From Ruminococcus sp. (GTDB lineage Bacteria; Bacillota; Clostridia; Oscillospirales; Ruminococcaceae), in assembly GCA_015066955.1 (NCBI GenBank), contig SVNJ01000007.1, positions 1-33,027 of the forward strand: a DNA stretch of 33,027 bases, given 5' to 3'. Shown one piece after another: positions 7,269 through 15,630 of this stretch. The stretch's first letter is position 1, and each line of letters starts with the position of its first letter. Position numbers and translations under genes: made by a program. Below the pieces are notes generated by a model that was given only the letters and a program-made list of their open reading frames with translations, made no database searches and was not told the origin of the DNA.

Positions 7269-8012
7269 TTAGTTTTTACCCGTAAACATAAAATCATAGC
7301 TTAAATTAAATGCCTCGGATATTCTTATCAGGTCGGAAAAATTAAATCCTGTGACCTTACTTTCATCCAGGTCATTGTTGAACAGATCATCAAGCTTTTT
7401 CTTCGACAACAGCAGGCTTTCAAGCTTGTCCTTGTAGATGTTCTTCCTTGCAAGATTTGATATTACTATCTTTGACAACCTCACTTGCAAAAAGTTATAC
7501 TCCTTATCCGATGCAAGCTTTGACATAATGTTAAGTATCATGTCCCTCGGCGGAATATTTCCAAGCAGAGAATTTTCAGCTTTTGCGTTTTTTGATAATA
7601 CACTCTCAGGCACAAGCGACTCCACCGAATAATTAAGATAATCAGCTATTCGTATTAAATCTGCTTCCGATGGTAACTGTCCCGAAAGCATACTTGCAAT
7701 GTGGTCGGGATGTGCTTTAAGTACGTTGTACACCTTCGTCATTGAATTTCCCGAAAATCTTTCCTCCGCAGTTGCGTTTTCTTCACTGTCATATTCCTCA
7801 AAAAAATAGTCAACAGGCACTCCGAAATAATCTGACAGTTTCATAAGTATATCTGAATTTACTGTTGCACCCTCCTGCCATCTTCTTAAGTTACCTGCAC
7901 TCAATCCCAGTGACTTCACAAGCGGGGTTGGTTTAACGTTTCTTTCGTTACATATCTTTATTAACTGGTCATAAAACACAAAAATCCCCTCCGTTTTTGT
8001 AACATTATCCAA
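7269..8012 (-). CDS. XRE-family regulator with N-terminal HTH
   Basis: 'LIKICNERNVKPTPLVKSLGLSAGNLRRWQEGATVNSDILMKLSDYFGVPVDYFFEEYD'; divergent from the relaxase operon. Confidence 0.9.
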   Translation of the reverse strand: MDNVTKTEGIFVFYDQLIKICNERNVKPTPLVKSLGLSAGNLRRWQEGATVNSDILMKLSDYFGVPVDYFFEEYDSEENATAEERFSGNSMTKVYNVLKAHPDHIASMLSGQLPSEADLIRIADYLNYSVESLVPESVLSKNAKAENSLLGNIPPRDMILNIMSKLASDKEYNFLQVRLSKIVISNLARKNIYKDKLESLLLSKKKLDDLFNNDLDESKVTGFNFSDLIRISEAFNLSYDFMFTGKN

Positions 8013-8027
8013 ATTTGAATTTCACGC

Positions 8028-8056
8028 TTGACAAATGCACTATAGCGTATTATAAT
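8028..8056 (+). promoter_or_regulatory. Promoter of relaxase/replication operon
   Basis: TTGACA (8028-8033), 17-nt spacer, TATAAT (8051-8056). Confidence 0.8.
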
Positions 8057-8101
8057 ATGCACCATAAGATACACTAAAAGGTGTTTATCACCTTTATGTA
8101 T

Positions 8102-8131
8102 ATTATATCATACCTTATTGTATATTGTCAA
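8102..8131 (-). promoter_or_regulatory. Divergent promoter of the XRE regulator
   Basis: On minus strand TTGACA (8131-8126), 18-nt spacer, TATAAT (8107-8102). Confidence 0.75.
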
Positions 8132-8143
8132 GTGCTTTAGGAG

Positions 8144-9838
8144 GTGGTTTTTGTGATTTGCAGAACAATATCAATATGTCAGGGAAAGGGCAGTATCGGA
8201 CATAACAACAGAGTGTTTCATACAAAGAATACAAACCCTGAATTAACACCAAACAACATTGTTTTTGTTAAGCAGCCGATAAAGGAAGCCTATGAACAGC
8301 TTTTCAGAGAAGCTGTTGAACGATACAATGCACGTCAGAAGCGTAACGACCGTAAAATTAAAAACGGCTACTTTGAGTATCAGTTCGGACAGCCTGTTAC
8401 GGAAACACGACTTACCTCTCCCGATAAACGTAAAAGTTTCTATGAGGACGTTGTACAGCTTGGTACCATGGAGGATACGGGAGTTGGTACTGTCGATGGA
8501 GAACGTGCTGTTGAGTGTCTTTGTGAGTATATGAAAGGCTTTTCTGAACGTAATCCGAATTTTCACGTTTTTAATGCGGTGCTTCACCTTGATGAAAAAA
8601 CTCCGCACCTGCATATCGACTATATCCCTGTCGGACACTACAAGCGTGGAGTTGACACACAGAACGGTATTGCACAGGCGCTTAAAGAAATGGGATATGG
8701 CGATGGCAAAAATGCTATTGCAAAATGGCGGCAGGCTGAATACCTTGTATTCCGTAAAATCTGTGAAAAGCACGGTTTTCAAATTGCCGAGCCTAAAAAG
8801 TCAAGAGGATCTCTCACGGTTGAGGAATACAAGAATTATTGTGCAGACAAAAAGCGGCTTAATGATAAATTAAAGCCTTTGCGTGAAATGGAGCTTGCGG
8901 CAGATGAAAGTACCGTTGTCGGTAAGAAGCAGCTGCTTTCTCATAATATCACCGTTACACCCGAAGAATTTGAACAGCTTGAAAAAGAGAAAAAGGCTGT
9001 TGCTGTTCAGAGTATTGATAATCAGCGTGAACGTGATTTTATTAAGCAGCGTAATGAAGAAATTGCTGAACGCAGCAGAGAGCTTGATAAACGTGAAGTC
9101 GGTATTTCCGAAAAAGAAGAACAGCTTGATACTCTCATTTCCGATGCGAAACAGCTTAAATATGACGCTGAGATAATTCACGAACAGGCAGAGCATGATT
9201 TTGCACGAGCGAAGTCGGAACGTGAATTTCAGCGTGACATCAATGAAAAATATTCAAAGCTTACAAATGAATTTTACAAGGCTGAACGTGAAAATGACAG
9301 ACTTAATCGTCAGCTTTACAAAATCCGTGATATACTGAATGTTCCTCGTTCCGACAGCGGTGATGAAACGATTGAATGCTGCCGTGAAATTGCTGATGAA
9401 AATTATCAGCTTAAAAGCTGTATTGCAAAAGAGCTTGGTTTAAGTTATCAGCAGAGAAAAGATTTAAGAGTTACCGATATGCTGAAAACCCTTGTAGATA
9501 ATTTCAAATGTAGAATAAAATCTGCTGAAACTGAAATTGAAGAAAACAGGTCGATTATAGCTTCTCTGCGTGATACTCTTTCAAAACTGAAAGATGAATT
9601 TCTCAAGGTTGTACTCGGCATAAACGCTTTGGTTTATATGGAGAAATACAATAGCGGTCTGTCGGGATTTGGAAAGGCTCTTGCAAAGGGTATCAGCCTT
9701 TTTATTGACAACTGCTTCAAGAATCGTGGAGAGTTTGACCTGATCGACAAATGTGAGATTGACAGCGAAATCAGAAAAAATATGGAGCTGTTTACAGAAA
9801 AAGAAAGAACAAAGAATAACAGTTATTACGAAAGATAA
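8144..9838 (+). CDS. MobV/Pre-family relaxase (plasmid recombination enzyme); GTG start at ~8153 also possible
   Basis: Three-His motif 'NAVLHLDEKTPHLHIDYIPV' characteristic of MobV; long C-terminal coiled coil. Confidence 0.92.
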   Translation: MVFVICRTISICQGKGSIGHNNRVFHTKNTNPELTPNNIVFVKQPIKEAYEQLFREAVERYNARQKRNDRKIKNGYFEYQFGQPVTETRLTSPDKRKSFYEDVVQLGTMEDTGVGTVDGERAVECLCEYMKGFSERNPNFHVFNAVLHLDEKTPHLHIDYIPVGHYKRGVDTQNGIAQALKEMGYGDGKNAIAKWRQAEYLVFRKICEKHGFQIAEPKKSRGSLTVEEYKNYCADKKRLNDKLKPLREMELAADESTVVGKKQLLSHNITVTPEEFEQLEKEKKAVAVQSIDNQRERDFIKQRNEEIAERSRELDKREVGISEKEEQLDTLISDAKQLKYDAEIIHEQAEHDFARAKSEREFQRDINEKYSKLTNEFYKAERENDRLNRQLYKIRDILNVPRSDSGDETIECCREIADENYQLKSCIAKELGLSYQQRKDLRVTDMLKTLVDNFKCRIKSAETEIEENRSIIASLRDTLSKLKDEFLKVVLGINALVYMEKYNSGLSGFGKALAKGISLFIDNCFKNRGEFDLIDKCEIDSEIRKNMELFTEKERTKNNSYYER

Positions 9839-9850
9839 GGAGAGTTTACT

Positions 9851-10138
9851 ATGGAAAACAAAACAGAAATCATGGCACAGATTGTTGCGCTGCTTACACA
9901 GCTTATCGATAATGATACGGAAATTCAGAACAATATCGGTTCAGAACATTCTGCTGAGTCTGTTGAAATGCTTACTGTGAAAGAGTGTACACAGGCTATC
10001 AAGGGACTTTCCGAACATACTGTCCGTCAGCTTGTTGCACAGAAAAAGATACCATATATCCGCACAGGTCAGGGAAAGCGTGGTAAAATTCTTATCAGCA
10101 AGGCAGCTTTGCTTGAATATCTGGGAGGTGCGGCTTAA
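9851..10138 (+). CDS. Excisionase / helix-turn-helix domain protein
   Basis: 'MLTVKECTQAIKGLSEHTVRQLVAQKKIPYIRTGQGKRGKILISKAALLEYL', excisionase-type winged HTH. Confidence 0.8.
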   Translation: MENKTEIMAQIVALLTQLIDNDTEIQNNIGSEHSAESVEMLTVKECTQAIKGLSEHTVRQLVAQKKIPYIRTGQGKRGKILISKAALLEYLGGAA

Positions 10139-10776
10139 TGAGTACATTTGAAAATATCAAGGATGTCGTTTCAGTAAAACAGGTTGCAGAATATTACGGT
10201 ATAAACGTTAATCGCAGTAATATGTATCGCTGTCCTTTCCACGATGATAAAACACCTTCAATGAAAATATATGATAAAAATTATCACTGCTTTGGTTGTG
10301 GTGCTCATGGTGATGTGATTGACCTTACTGCTAATATTTTCGGCACATCTCAGCTTGAAGCCGCAAGACGTATCAATGAAGATTTCTGTCTTGGTCTTGA
10401 TATTGACAAGCCTGTTTCCGACAGAGAAATTCAGCTGATATGTCGCAGAAAACAGGAAGCAGAAGAATATTCAGCTTGGGAGAAAAAAGCTTGGTTTGTA
10501 ATTGTAAGCTACTACAAGCTGCTTTGCGAATGGTCTGAAAAATATGCACCTGTATCCGACAAAGAAATTCCCGATCTGAAATTTATTGAAAGCATTAAAA
10601 ACCGAGATTACATAGAATATCTTTGTTCTGCTTTCATTAACGGTGATAAAACAGAACGTCTTGCAATGAAAGAGGAGGTGAAACGCATTGAACAGAGATT
10701 ATATGAATACCGCCGCAGCTTCATCACCTGCGTGGCTGGAGGAAAAGGGCAAGATAAACGAACCGTTATTCTGTAA
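10138..10776 (+). CDS. CHC2 zinc-finger DNA primase-like protein
   Basis: 'YRCPFHDDKTPSMKIYDKNYHCFGCGAHGDVIDLTANIFGTSQLEAARRIN', CHC2 zinc finger. Confidence 0.92.
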   Translation: MSTFENIKDVVSVKQVAEYYGINVNRSNMYRCPFHDDKTPSMKIYDKNYHCFGCGAHGDVIDLTANIFGTSQLEAARRINEDFCLGLDIDKPVSDREIQLICRRKQEAEEYSAWEKKAWFVIVSYYKLLCEWSEKYAPVSDKEIPDLKFIESIKNRDYIEYLCSAFINGDKTERLAMKEEVKRIEQRLYEYRRSFITCVAGGKGQDKRTVIL

Positions 10777-12022
10777 GGCTTTTACAGAGAGCTATCCGCT
10801 TATCTTTTCCGGAAACAGATTTTACACTGTTGATGGTGAAATTAGTGAGGACGTAATTTCCCACAGCATCTCCGAAAAGGTTATGCCTTATGTCAAAAAC
10901 AACATTGCAGCTGTTGTCAAAAGACTTACGGAAGCGTTAAAGTTATACTGTTTTTCCGAACCTATTGTTCCGAAAGAAGATGAGATACATCTGCTTAACG
11001 GTGTTCTCAAAACAGACGGAACGTGGATTCCCGAAAAGAATTTCTGTGTAAACAGGCTTAATATTACATACGATCCGAACATTTGGGACGGAGAATATTA
11101 TCCTGTGGAGTTTATGTCCTTTCTTATGGATATGCTTGATATGGATGATATTGCTACCTTGCAGGAATATCTCGGCTATTGCCTTATTCCGTCAACAAAA
11201 GGACAGGCTATGCTGTTCATTATCGGCAACGGCGGTGAGGGTAAAAGCCGTATCGGTATCGTTTTGCAGGAGATTTTCAAATCAGCAATGCTTACAGGCA
11301 GCTTTCAGCGTATCGAAACGGACAAATTTTTCCGCTACAATTTACAGAACAAGTTGCTTATGCTTGATGACGATATGCAAATGAGTGCATTACCCTCAAC
11401 GGGTTACATAAAAAATCTTGTGACCGCTGAAATTCCCATTGATGTTGAAGCAAAGGGACAGCAATCACAACAGGCTATGCTGTATTCTCGTTTTCTTTGT
11501 TTCGGCAACGGCTCACCGAAAACTCTTTACGATAAATCAGACGGTTTTTCTCGCAGGTTAATAATTCTTACAACAAAGCCTGTTCCCGAAAACAGATACA
11601 ATGATCCGTTTCTTGCCGATAAATTTATTGCTGAAAAGGAAAAGATTTTTTACTGGATGCTTGACGGATTACTGCGACTTATCCGAAATAATTTCAGGTT
11701 TACTCTTTCCGCTAAAACCAAGCAGAATATTTCGGAGGTTATGACAGAGAACTGCAATATTATTGAGTTTCTCTCAGATAAAAGCTATGTTACTTTTGAC
11801 AGCGACATTCAGACAAGCAGCACAGAGCTTTACGGCGGATATTTTCACTGGTGTTCCGAAAATGCTATTACAGCACTTAAACAGGATACTTTTATCAGCT
11901 GGCTTAAATCAAATGAAAAGAGATACAACATTAAATACACTTATCATGTTCCCAATAGAAACGGCGGTCACGTTCGTGGATTTAAGGGTATCAAAACAAA
12001 ATGGAAGCCGATACTGATTTAA
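10688..12022 (+). CDS. P4-family phage/plasmid primase-helicase (D5-like), TTG start
   Basis: Walker A 'FIIGNGGEGKSRIG', Walker B-like 'LLMLDDDM', 'FLCFGNGSPKTLYDKSDGFSRRLIILT'; GAGGAGG RBS upstream of TTG. Confidence 0.9.
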   Translation: MNRDYMNTAAASSPAWLEEKGKINEPLFCKAFTESYPLIFSGNRFYTVDGEISEDVISHSISEKVMPYVKNNIAAVVKRLTEALKLYCFSEPIVPKEDEIHLLNGVLKTDGTWIPEKNFCVNRLNITYDPNIWDGEYYPVEFMSFLMDMLDMDDIATLQEYLGYCLIPSTKGQAMLFIIGNGGEGKSRIGIVLQEIFKSAMLTGSFQRIETDKFFRYNLQNKLLMLDDDMQMSALPSTGYIKNLVTAEIPIDVEAKGQQSQQAMLYSRFLCFGNGSPKTLYDKSDGFSRRLIILTTKPVPENRYNDPFLADKFIAEKEKIFYWMLDGLLRLIRNNFRFTLSAKTKQNISEVMTENCNIIEFLSDKSYVTFDSDIQTSSTELYGGYFHWCSENAITALKQDTFISWLKSNEKRYNIKYTYHVPNRNGGHVRGFKGIKTKWKPILI

Positions 12023-12023
12023 G

Positions 12024-12162
12024 GCGTGCAGGCGTGCGAAACCCTGTATTGCGTGGTTGGAGAGCTGTGCGAATGATGTGCGATTTAATCTCCGCACGTC
12101 TTTGTGCACACTGCTCTGCACGTCTGAAACGGCGTATCTATGCGGTTTGCACGCCTGCACGC
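12024..12162. repeat. Long-range inverted repeat between helicase and integrase genes (possible replication/transfer origin)
   Basis: GCGTGCAGGCGTGCGAAACC (12024-12043) versus GGTTTGCACGCCTGCACGC (12144-12162): 19-20 bp arms with one bulge/mismatch, ~100 bp loop. Confidence 0.65.
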
Positions 12163-12299
12163 TTTGTTTATGATTTTACAAATATATATTGGCATACTTT
12201 GTGACGGATAAATGCACTTGACTTTATGGTGGTAAAGTGTTATCATAAAAATGTACAGAGATATGCCATAGTGTAAATTTTAAGGAGGAATTTTTACAT

Positions 12300-13448
12300 A
12301 TGGCTAATATTACACATCGTGGAAATACATTCAGAATCAGAGTTTTCGTAGGAACAGACACCAACGGGAAGAAGATCATGAAATCTACCACTTTTACACC
12401 GCCTGATGATGTTACACCAAAGAAAGCAGAAAAACTTGCGCAGGAATATGCCTTTGAATTTGAACGTCAATGCAGAGGTTACACGCAGTTTAATGACAGT
12501 ATGCGTTTTTCTGAGCTTGCAGATTGGTATTTCACCAACTTTGCTCCCATTGAGCTTAAAGAAAGCACGATTTACACCTACAAAGGACAGTACAAAAATC
12601 ACATTGCGCCTGTTCTTGGCAATATGAAGCTAAAGGATATTACCACGCCCAAGCTTACTCAGGTTATGCAGTCTTACGAGCTCAATCCCTCAACTGTCCG
12701 TAAGGTATATGTAATTGTGCAGTCCATTTTCCGCAGAGCTGTTGAACAAGGTTTTATACGCAACAACCCTTGTCACAATGTAATTTTGCCTAAAAACAAG
12801 AATACATCAAAGGTAATGGCTCTTAATGAAGGTGAATTACGCAGTTTCGTAACTCTTATCAATGAATCATCCTGTGACGAGGATCTAAAGCGAATTTTTC
12901 TTTTTCTGCTGCTTACAGGTATGAGATGCGGTGAATGTTTCGGTTTATCGTGGGATGATGTCAATTTTGAGAATATGACAATATCTATACGTCACACTCT
13001 CAATGACATTGGCGGTAGGCATTCTCTTACACCGCCCAAAACCAGAAAGAGCCTTCGTACAATTTGTATGAACGAAACTACAGCAGCCATTCTGAGAGAA
13101 CAACGTGAATATGTTAATCAGATGAAATCGGCTTTGGGTTCGGAGTATGTTCATTCGGAAATGGTTTTTCCGTCAGCAAAAGGAAATTACAGGGACAGGA
13201 GTTCTGTACTTACTTCATTAAAGCGTATGACCAAAGGGACTGAGTTTGAGCATATGACTTTACATAAGCTCCGTCATTGCAATGCTACAATGCTTCTTAA
13301 TGCAGGTATTGAGCTTAAAGCTATCAGCGATCATCTTGGACATTGTGATATTAACGTTACCGCTGATATTTATGCCGATGTCCTTGAAGGTATGAAACGT
13401 AACATTGCTGTTTCCATTGAAAATGCTTTACCTACGCTACCGTATTGA
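12300..13448 (+). CDS. Tyrosine-type integrase (element 2 / IME)
   Basis: 'FLLLTGMRCGECFGLSWDDV', 'MTLHKLRHCNATMLLNAGIELKAISDHLGHCDINVTADIYADV'. Confidence 0.95.
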   Translation: MANITHRGNTFRIRVFVGTDTNGKKIMKSTTFTPPDDVTPKKAEKLAQEYAFEFERQCRGYTQFNDSMRFSELADWYFTNFAPIELKESTIYTYKGQYKNHIAPVLGNMKLKDITTPKLTQVMQSYELNPSTVRKVYVIVQSIFRRAVEQGFIRNNPCHNVILPKNKNTSKVMALNEGELRSFVTLINESSCDEDLKRIFLFLLLTGMRCGECFGLSWDDVNFENMTISIRHTLNDIGGRHSLTPPKTRKSLRTICMNETTAAILREQREYVNQMKSALGSEYVHSEMVFPSAKGNYRDRSSVLTSLKRMTKGTEFEHMTLHKLRHCNATMLLNAGIELKAISDHLGHCDINVTADIYADVLEGMKRNIAVSIENALPTLPY

Positions 13449-13468
13449 AAGTTACAACAAAATAAAAT

Positions 13469-13500
13469 AACCGCTATGCGTGAACATAGCGGTTAAAAAA
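13469..13500 (+). terminator. Integrase terminator
   Basis: AACCGCTATG cgtgaa CATAGCGGTT AAAAAA. Confidence 0.75.
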
Positions 13501-13507
13501 GTCTTTA

Positions 13508-13529
13508 TTAGTTGACCAAAAGTTGACCA
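13508..13529 (+). repeat. Right copy of arm-type repeat TTAGTTGACCAAAAGTTGACCA
   Basis: Identical to 3336-3357; GTTGACCA repeated at 11-bp spacing. Confidence 0.85.
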
Positions 13530-13606
13530 AATTGATAATATAGTTGCCCCAAATGCCGTAAAATAGCCATTTGTCAAGGGCAAACTGTTGCAAGCAACAG
13601 CTACAA

Positions 13607-13619
13607 TTATCTCTTTGAG
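13607..13619 (+). repeat. Putative att core, right copy (inside rpsI 3' end)
   Basis: TTATCTCTTTGAG, the reverse complement of the rpsI stop codon and last codons; identical to 3199-3211. Confidence 0.75.
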
Positions 13620-14008
13620 AACTGAGGAGCTCGACGAGCAGCCTTGAGACCGTACTTCTTTCTTTCCTTCATTCTTGGGTCACGAGTGAGGAATCCTGCC
13701 TTCTTGAGAACAGGGCGAAGCTCTGCGTCGAATTCGAGAAGAGCTCTTGAAATACCGTGTCTGATAGCACCAGCCTGACCTGTAACGCCGCCGCCTGCAA
13801 CAGTACATACAACATCAAACTTTTCAACGTTGTCTGTAAGTGTGAGGGGCTGACGAACGATAAGCTTAAGTGTCTCGAGACCGAAGTAGTCATCGATACC
13901 TCTGCCATTGATTGTAACATTACCGGAACCGGGATAAATTCTTACTCTTGCAACGGAGTGCTTTCTTCTGCCTGTTCCATAGTAGTATTTAACTTTAGAT
14001 TCGTACAT
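13607..14008 (-). CDS. rpsI: 30S ribosomal protein S9
   Basis: '[27 protein letters not shown]...[25 protein letters not shown]'. Confidence 0.99.
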   Translation of the reverse strand: MYESKVKYYYGTGRRKHSVARVRIYPGSGNVTINGRGIDDYFGLETLKLIVRQPLTLTDNVEKFDVVCTVAGGGVTGQAGAIRHGISRALLEFDAELRPVLKKAGFLTRDPRMKERKKYGLKAARRAPQFSKR

Positions 14009-14026
14009 TGTAAGCTGCCTCCTTTA

Positions 14027-14455
14027 TTATAATTCGTAAGCTACAGGCTTCTGAGCCGCATTCTTGTGGTCAGCATCCTTGTAGGTTCTGAGTCTCTTGA
14101 GCTGAGCTCTGCCGAGTGAGTTGTTGGGAAGCATACCGTTTACAGCAATAGTCATAGCTCTGTCAGCCTGATTAGCCATCATGTCCTTGTAGGAGATTTC
14201 CTTAAGACCGCCGATCCAGCCTGTGTGCCAGTAGTACTTCTTCTGCTCAAGCTTCTTGCCTGTGAGAACTGCCTTAGCGCAGTTGATAACGATTACGTGG
14301 TCGCCGCAGTCTACGTTAGGAGTGTAGGTGGGCTTATGCTTGCCTCTGAGGATGTGAGCTGCCTTAGCTGCAACACGTCCGAGAGACTGTCCCTCAGCAT
14401 CGAGGATGTACCAGGTGCGTGTAACTTCCTGGGGTTTAGCCAGTGTTGTTGACAT
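14027..14455 (-). CDS. rplM: 50S ribosomal protein L13
   Basis: 'TWYILDAEGQSLGRVAAKAAHILRGKHKPTYTPNVDCGDHVIVINCAKAVLTGKK...'. Confidence 0.99.
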   Translation of the reverse strand: MSTTLAKPQEVTRTWYILDAEGQSLGRVAAKAAHILRGKHKPTYTPNVDCGDHVIVINCAKAVLTGKKLEQKKYYWHTGWIGGLKEISYKDMMANQADRAMTIAVNGMLPNNSLGRAQLKRLRTYKDADHKNAAQKPVAYEL

Positions 14456-14508
14456 ATTTATTTCCTCCGTTTTAGTAAATTTTCGTCAAGTAAAATTAAT
14501 ACCGAAGC

Positions 14509-14526
14509 TTCCGCAAAAGGGCGGAA
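14509..14526 (-). ncRNA. Putative L13-leader-like hairpin in the rplM 5' UTR
   Basis: TTCCGC aaaagg GCGGAA stem-loop between promoter and rplM start; position fits autoregulatory L13 leaders in Firmicutes. Confidence 0.45.
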
Positions 14527-14555
14527 AATCCCGATATCTTGACAGTGCAAGATAT

Positions 14556-14584
14556 ATTATACACAACAAAAAGGTGTTTGTCAA
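14556..14584 (-). promoter_or_regulatory. rplM-rpsI promoter
   Basis: Minus strand TTGACA (14584-14579), 17-nt spacer, TATAAT (14561-14556). Confidence 0.85.
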
Positions 14585-14768
14585 GAGTAAAATCAAGGAT
14601 TTTTTAATTTATATCCCCGATTCTCTCGTTTTCTCTTGATTATTCTCATTTTCTCTCGCTGTCTCGTTTTTTATTTCATTTTTGCAAAATCGTGAATTTG
14701 GCATATAAACCGCCTGTATTACGTAGGATTGTGTGTATTTTGACTACAAACACACACGCACAAACGAA

Positions 14769-14964
14769 AGGACAACCACAAGGACTGTCCCCAGTTTATA
14801 GAAAAAGTCTGATAGCTCGTAATACCCAAGAGGACGCCGAGGGCGGCGTCCCCTATAAAACAATGTGAAATTGTAGGGGTGTCCGCCCTCGGACGCCCTT
14901 CATTTACGATAACATAGACTTTTTCGACAATCTGAAGGGCAGCCGCAAGAGCTGCCCCCATATA
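14769..14964. repeat. ~195-bp foldback (MITE/REP-like) intergenic element
   Basis: Left and right halves are imperfect reverse complements around ~14864: GAAAAAGTCT/AGACTTTTTC, CGAGGGCGG/CCGCCCTCG, CCCCTA..CAAT/ATTG..TAGGGG, plus flanking GGACAACCACAAGGACTGTCC / GGGCAGCCGCAAGAGCTGCCC. Confidence 0.7.
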
Positions 14965-14983
14965 GTTAGTTTTTCTCTATGCC

Positions 14984-15367
14984 TTATACTGTCAGTTCAA
15001 TCAGATTACCCTCAATTGAAACTATACAGCTTTCATAGTAACCGTCGCCTGTTGTTCTTGGTCCGCTAACAACAGAATATCCGTCATTCAACAACAGCTC
15101 TGTTAATCTGTCAACCTCAGCTTTGCTTCCTACGCTGAAAGCTATATGTGCATAACCCATTCTATTCAATGTTTTATCTGTGTCAGTCATCGCAGGCTTA
15201 TTCATGAGTTCAAGTCTTGCACCATTATCGAATTTTAAAAAATACGAACTGAATCCCGTAGCCTCATTCTGATACTTCTTACCTGCAACGGCATTAAAGT
15301 ATTTCACAAAGAAATCCCGTGCCGCCTCAAGCTTATTTACATACATCGCAACATGTTCAATAAGCAT
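14984..15367 (-). CDS. VOC-family (glyoxalase/bleomycin resistance-like) protein
   Basis: 'MLIEHVAMYVNKLEAARDFFVKYFNAVAG...GYAHIAFSVGSKAEVDRLTELL...YYESCIVSIEGNLIELTV'; start chosen by AGGAGGG RBS rather than the upstream ORF start (15406). Confidence 0.85.
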   Translation of the reverse strand: MLIEHVAMYVNKLEAARDFFVKYFNAVAGKKYQNEATGFSSYFLKFDNGARLELMNKPAMTDTDKTLNRMGYAHIAFSVGSKAEVDRLTELLLNDGYSVVSGPRTTGDGYYESCIVSIEGNLIELTV

Positions 15368-15420
15368 AGCCACCCTCCTGAATACTGTTTTGATATTTAT
15401 TTTCACTATATCACTGATTT

Positions 15421-15630
15421 TTATTCTTCATCCTCAAACGAGAAAATCTCTTCAACCGTTGTACCGAAAACCTTTGCAATATCCATAGCAAGCTTAAGAG
15501 ACGGATTATATTGTCCCTTTTCAAGGCGGATTATAGTCTCACGGCGGACTCCCACCTTATCCGCAAGCTCACCCTGCTTCATATCGTGCTTTGCACGGTA
15601 CTCCTTTAATTTTGTAATAAGCTCAGGCAT
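15421..15630 (-). CDS. XRE-family HTH regulator (YgzD-like size)
   Basis: 69 aa '[62 protein letters not shown]'. Confidence 0.9.
   Translation of the reverse strand: MPELITKLKEYRAKHDMKQGELADKVGVRRETIIRLEKGQYNPSLKLAMDIAKVFGTTVEEIFSFEDEE

Larger units (their letters stand above)
3199..13619 (+). mobile_element. Integrative mobilizable element (IME) integrated at the 3' end of rpsI, ~10.4 kb
   Basis: Flanking 13-bp direct repeat matching rpsI 3' end; 22-bp arm-type repeat near both ends; encodes MobV relaxase, excisionase, primase/helicase and tyrosine integrase; no type IV secretion genes in between. Confidence 0.8.

Noticed and set aside
8243-8782. 179-aa minus-strand ORF
   Set aside because: Antisense to the MobV relaxase; no RBS or domain pattern; codon-shadow artefact.
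14719-14961. 80-aa minus-strand ORF
   Set aside because: Lies within the foldback repeat; translation is repeat-derived with no coding signature.
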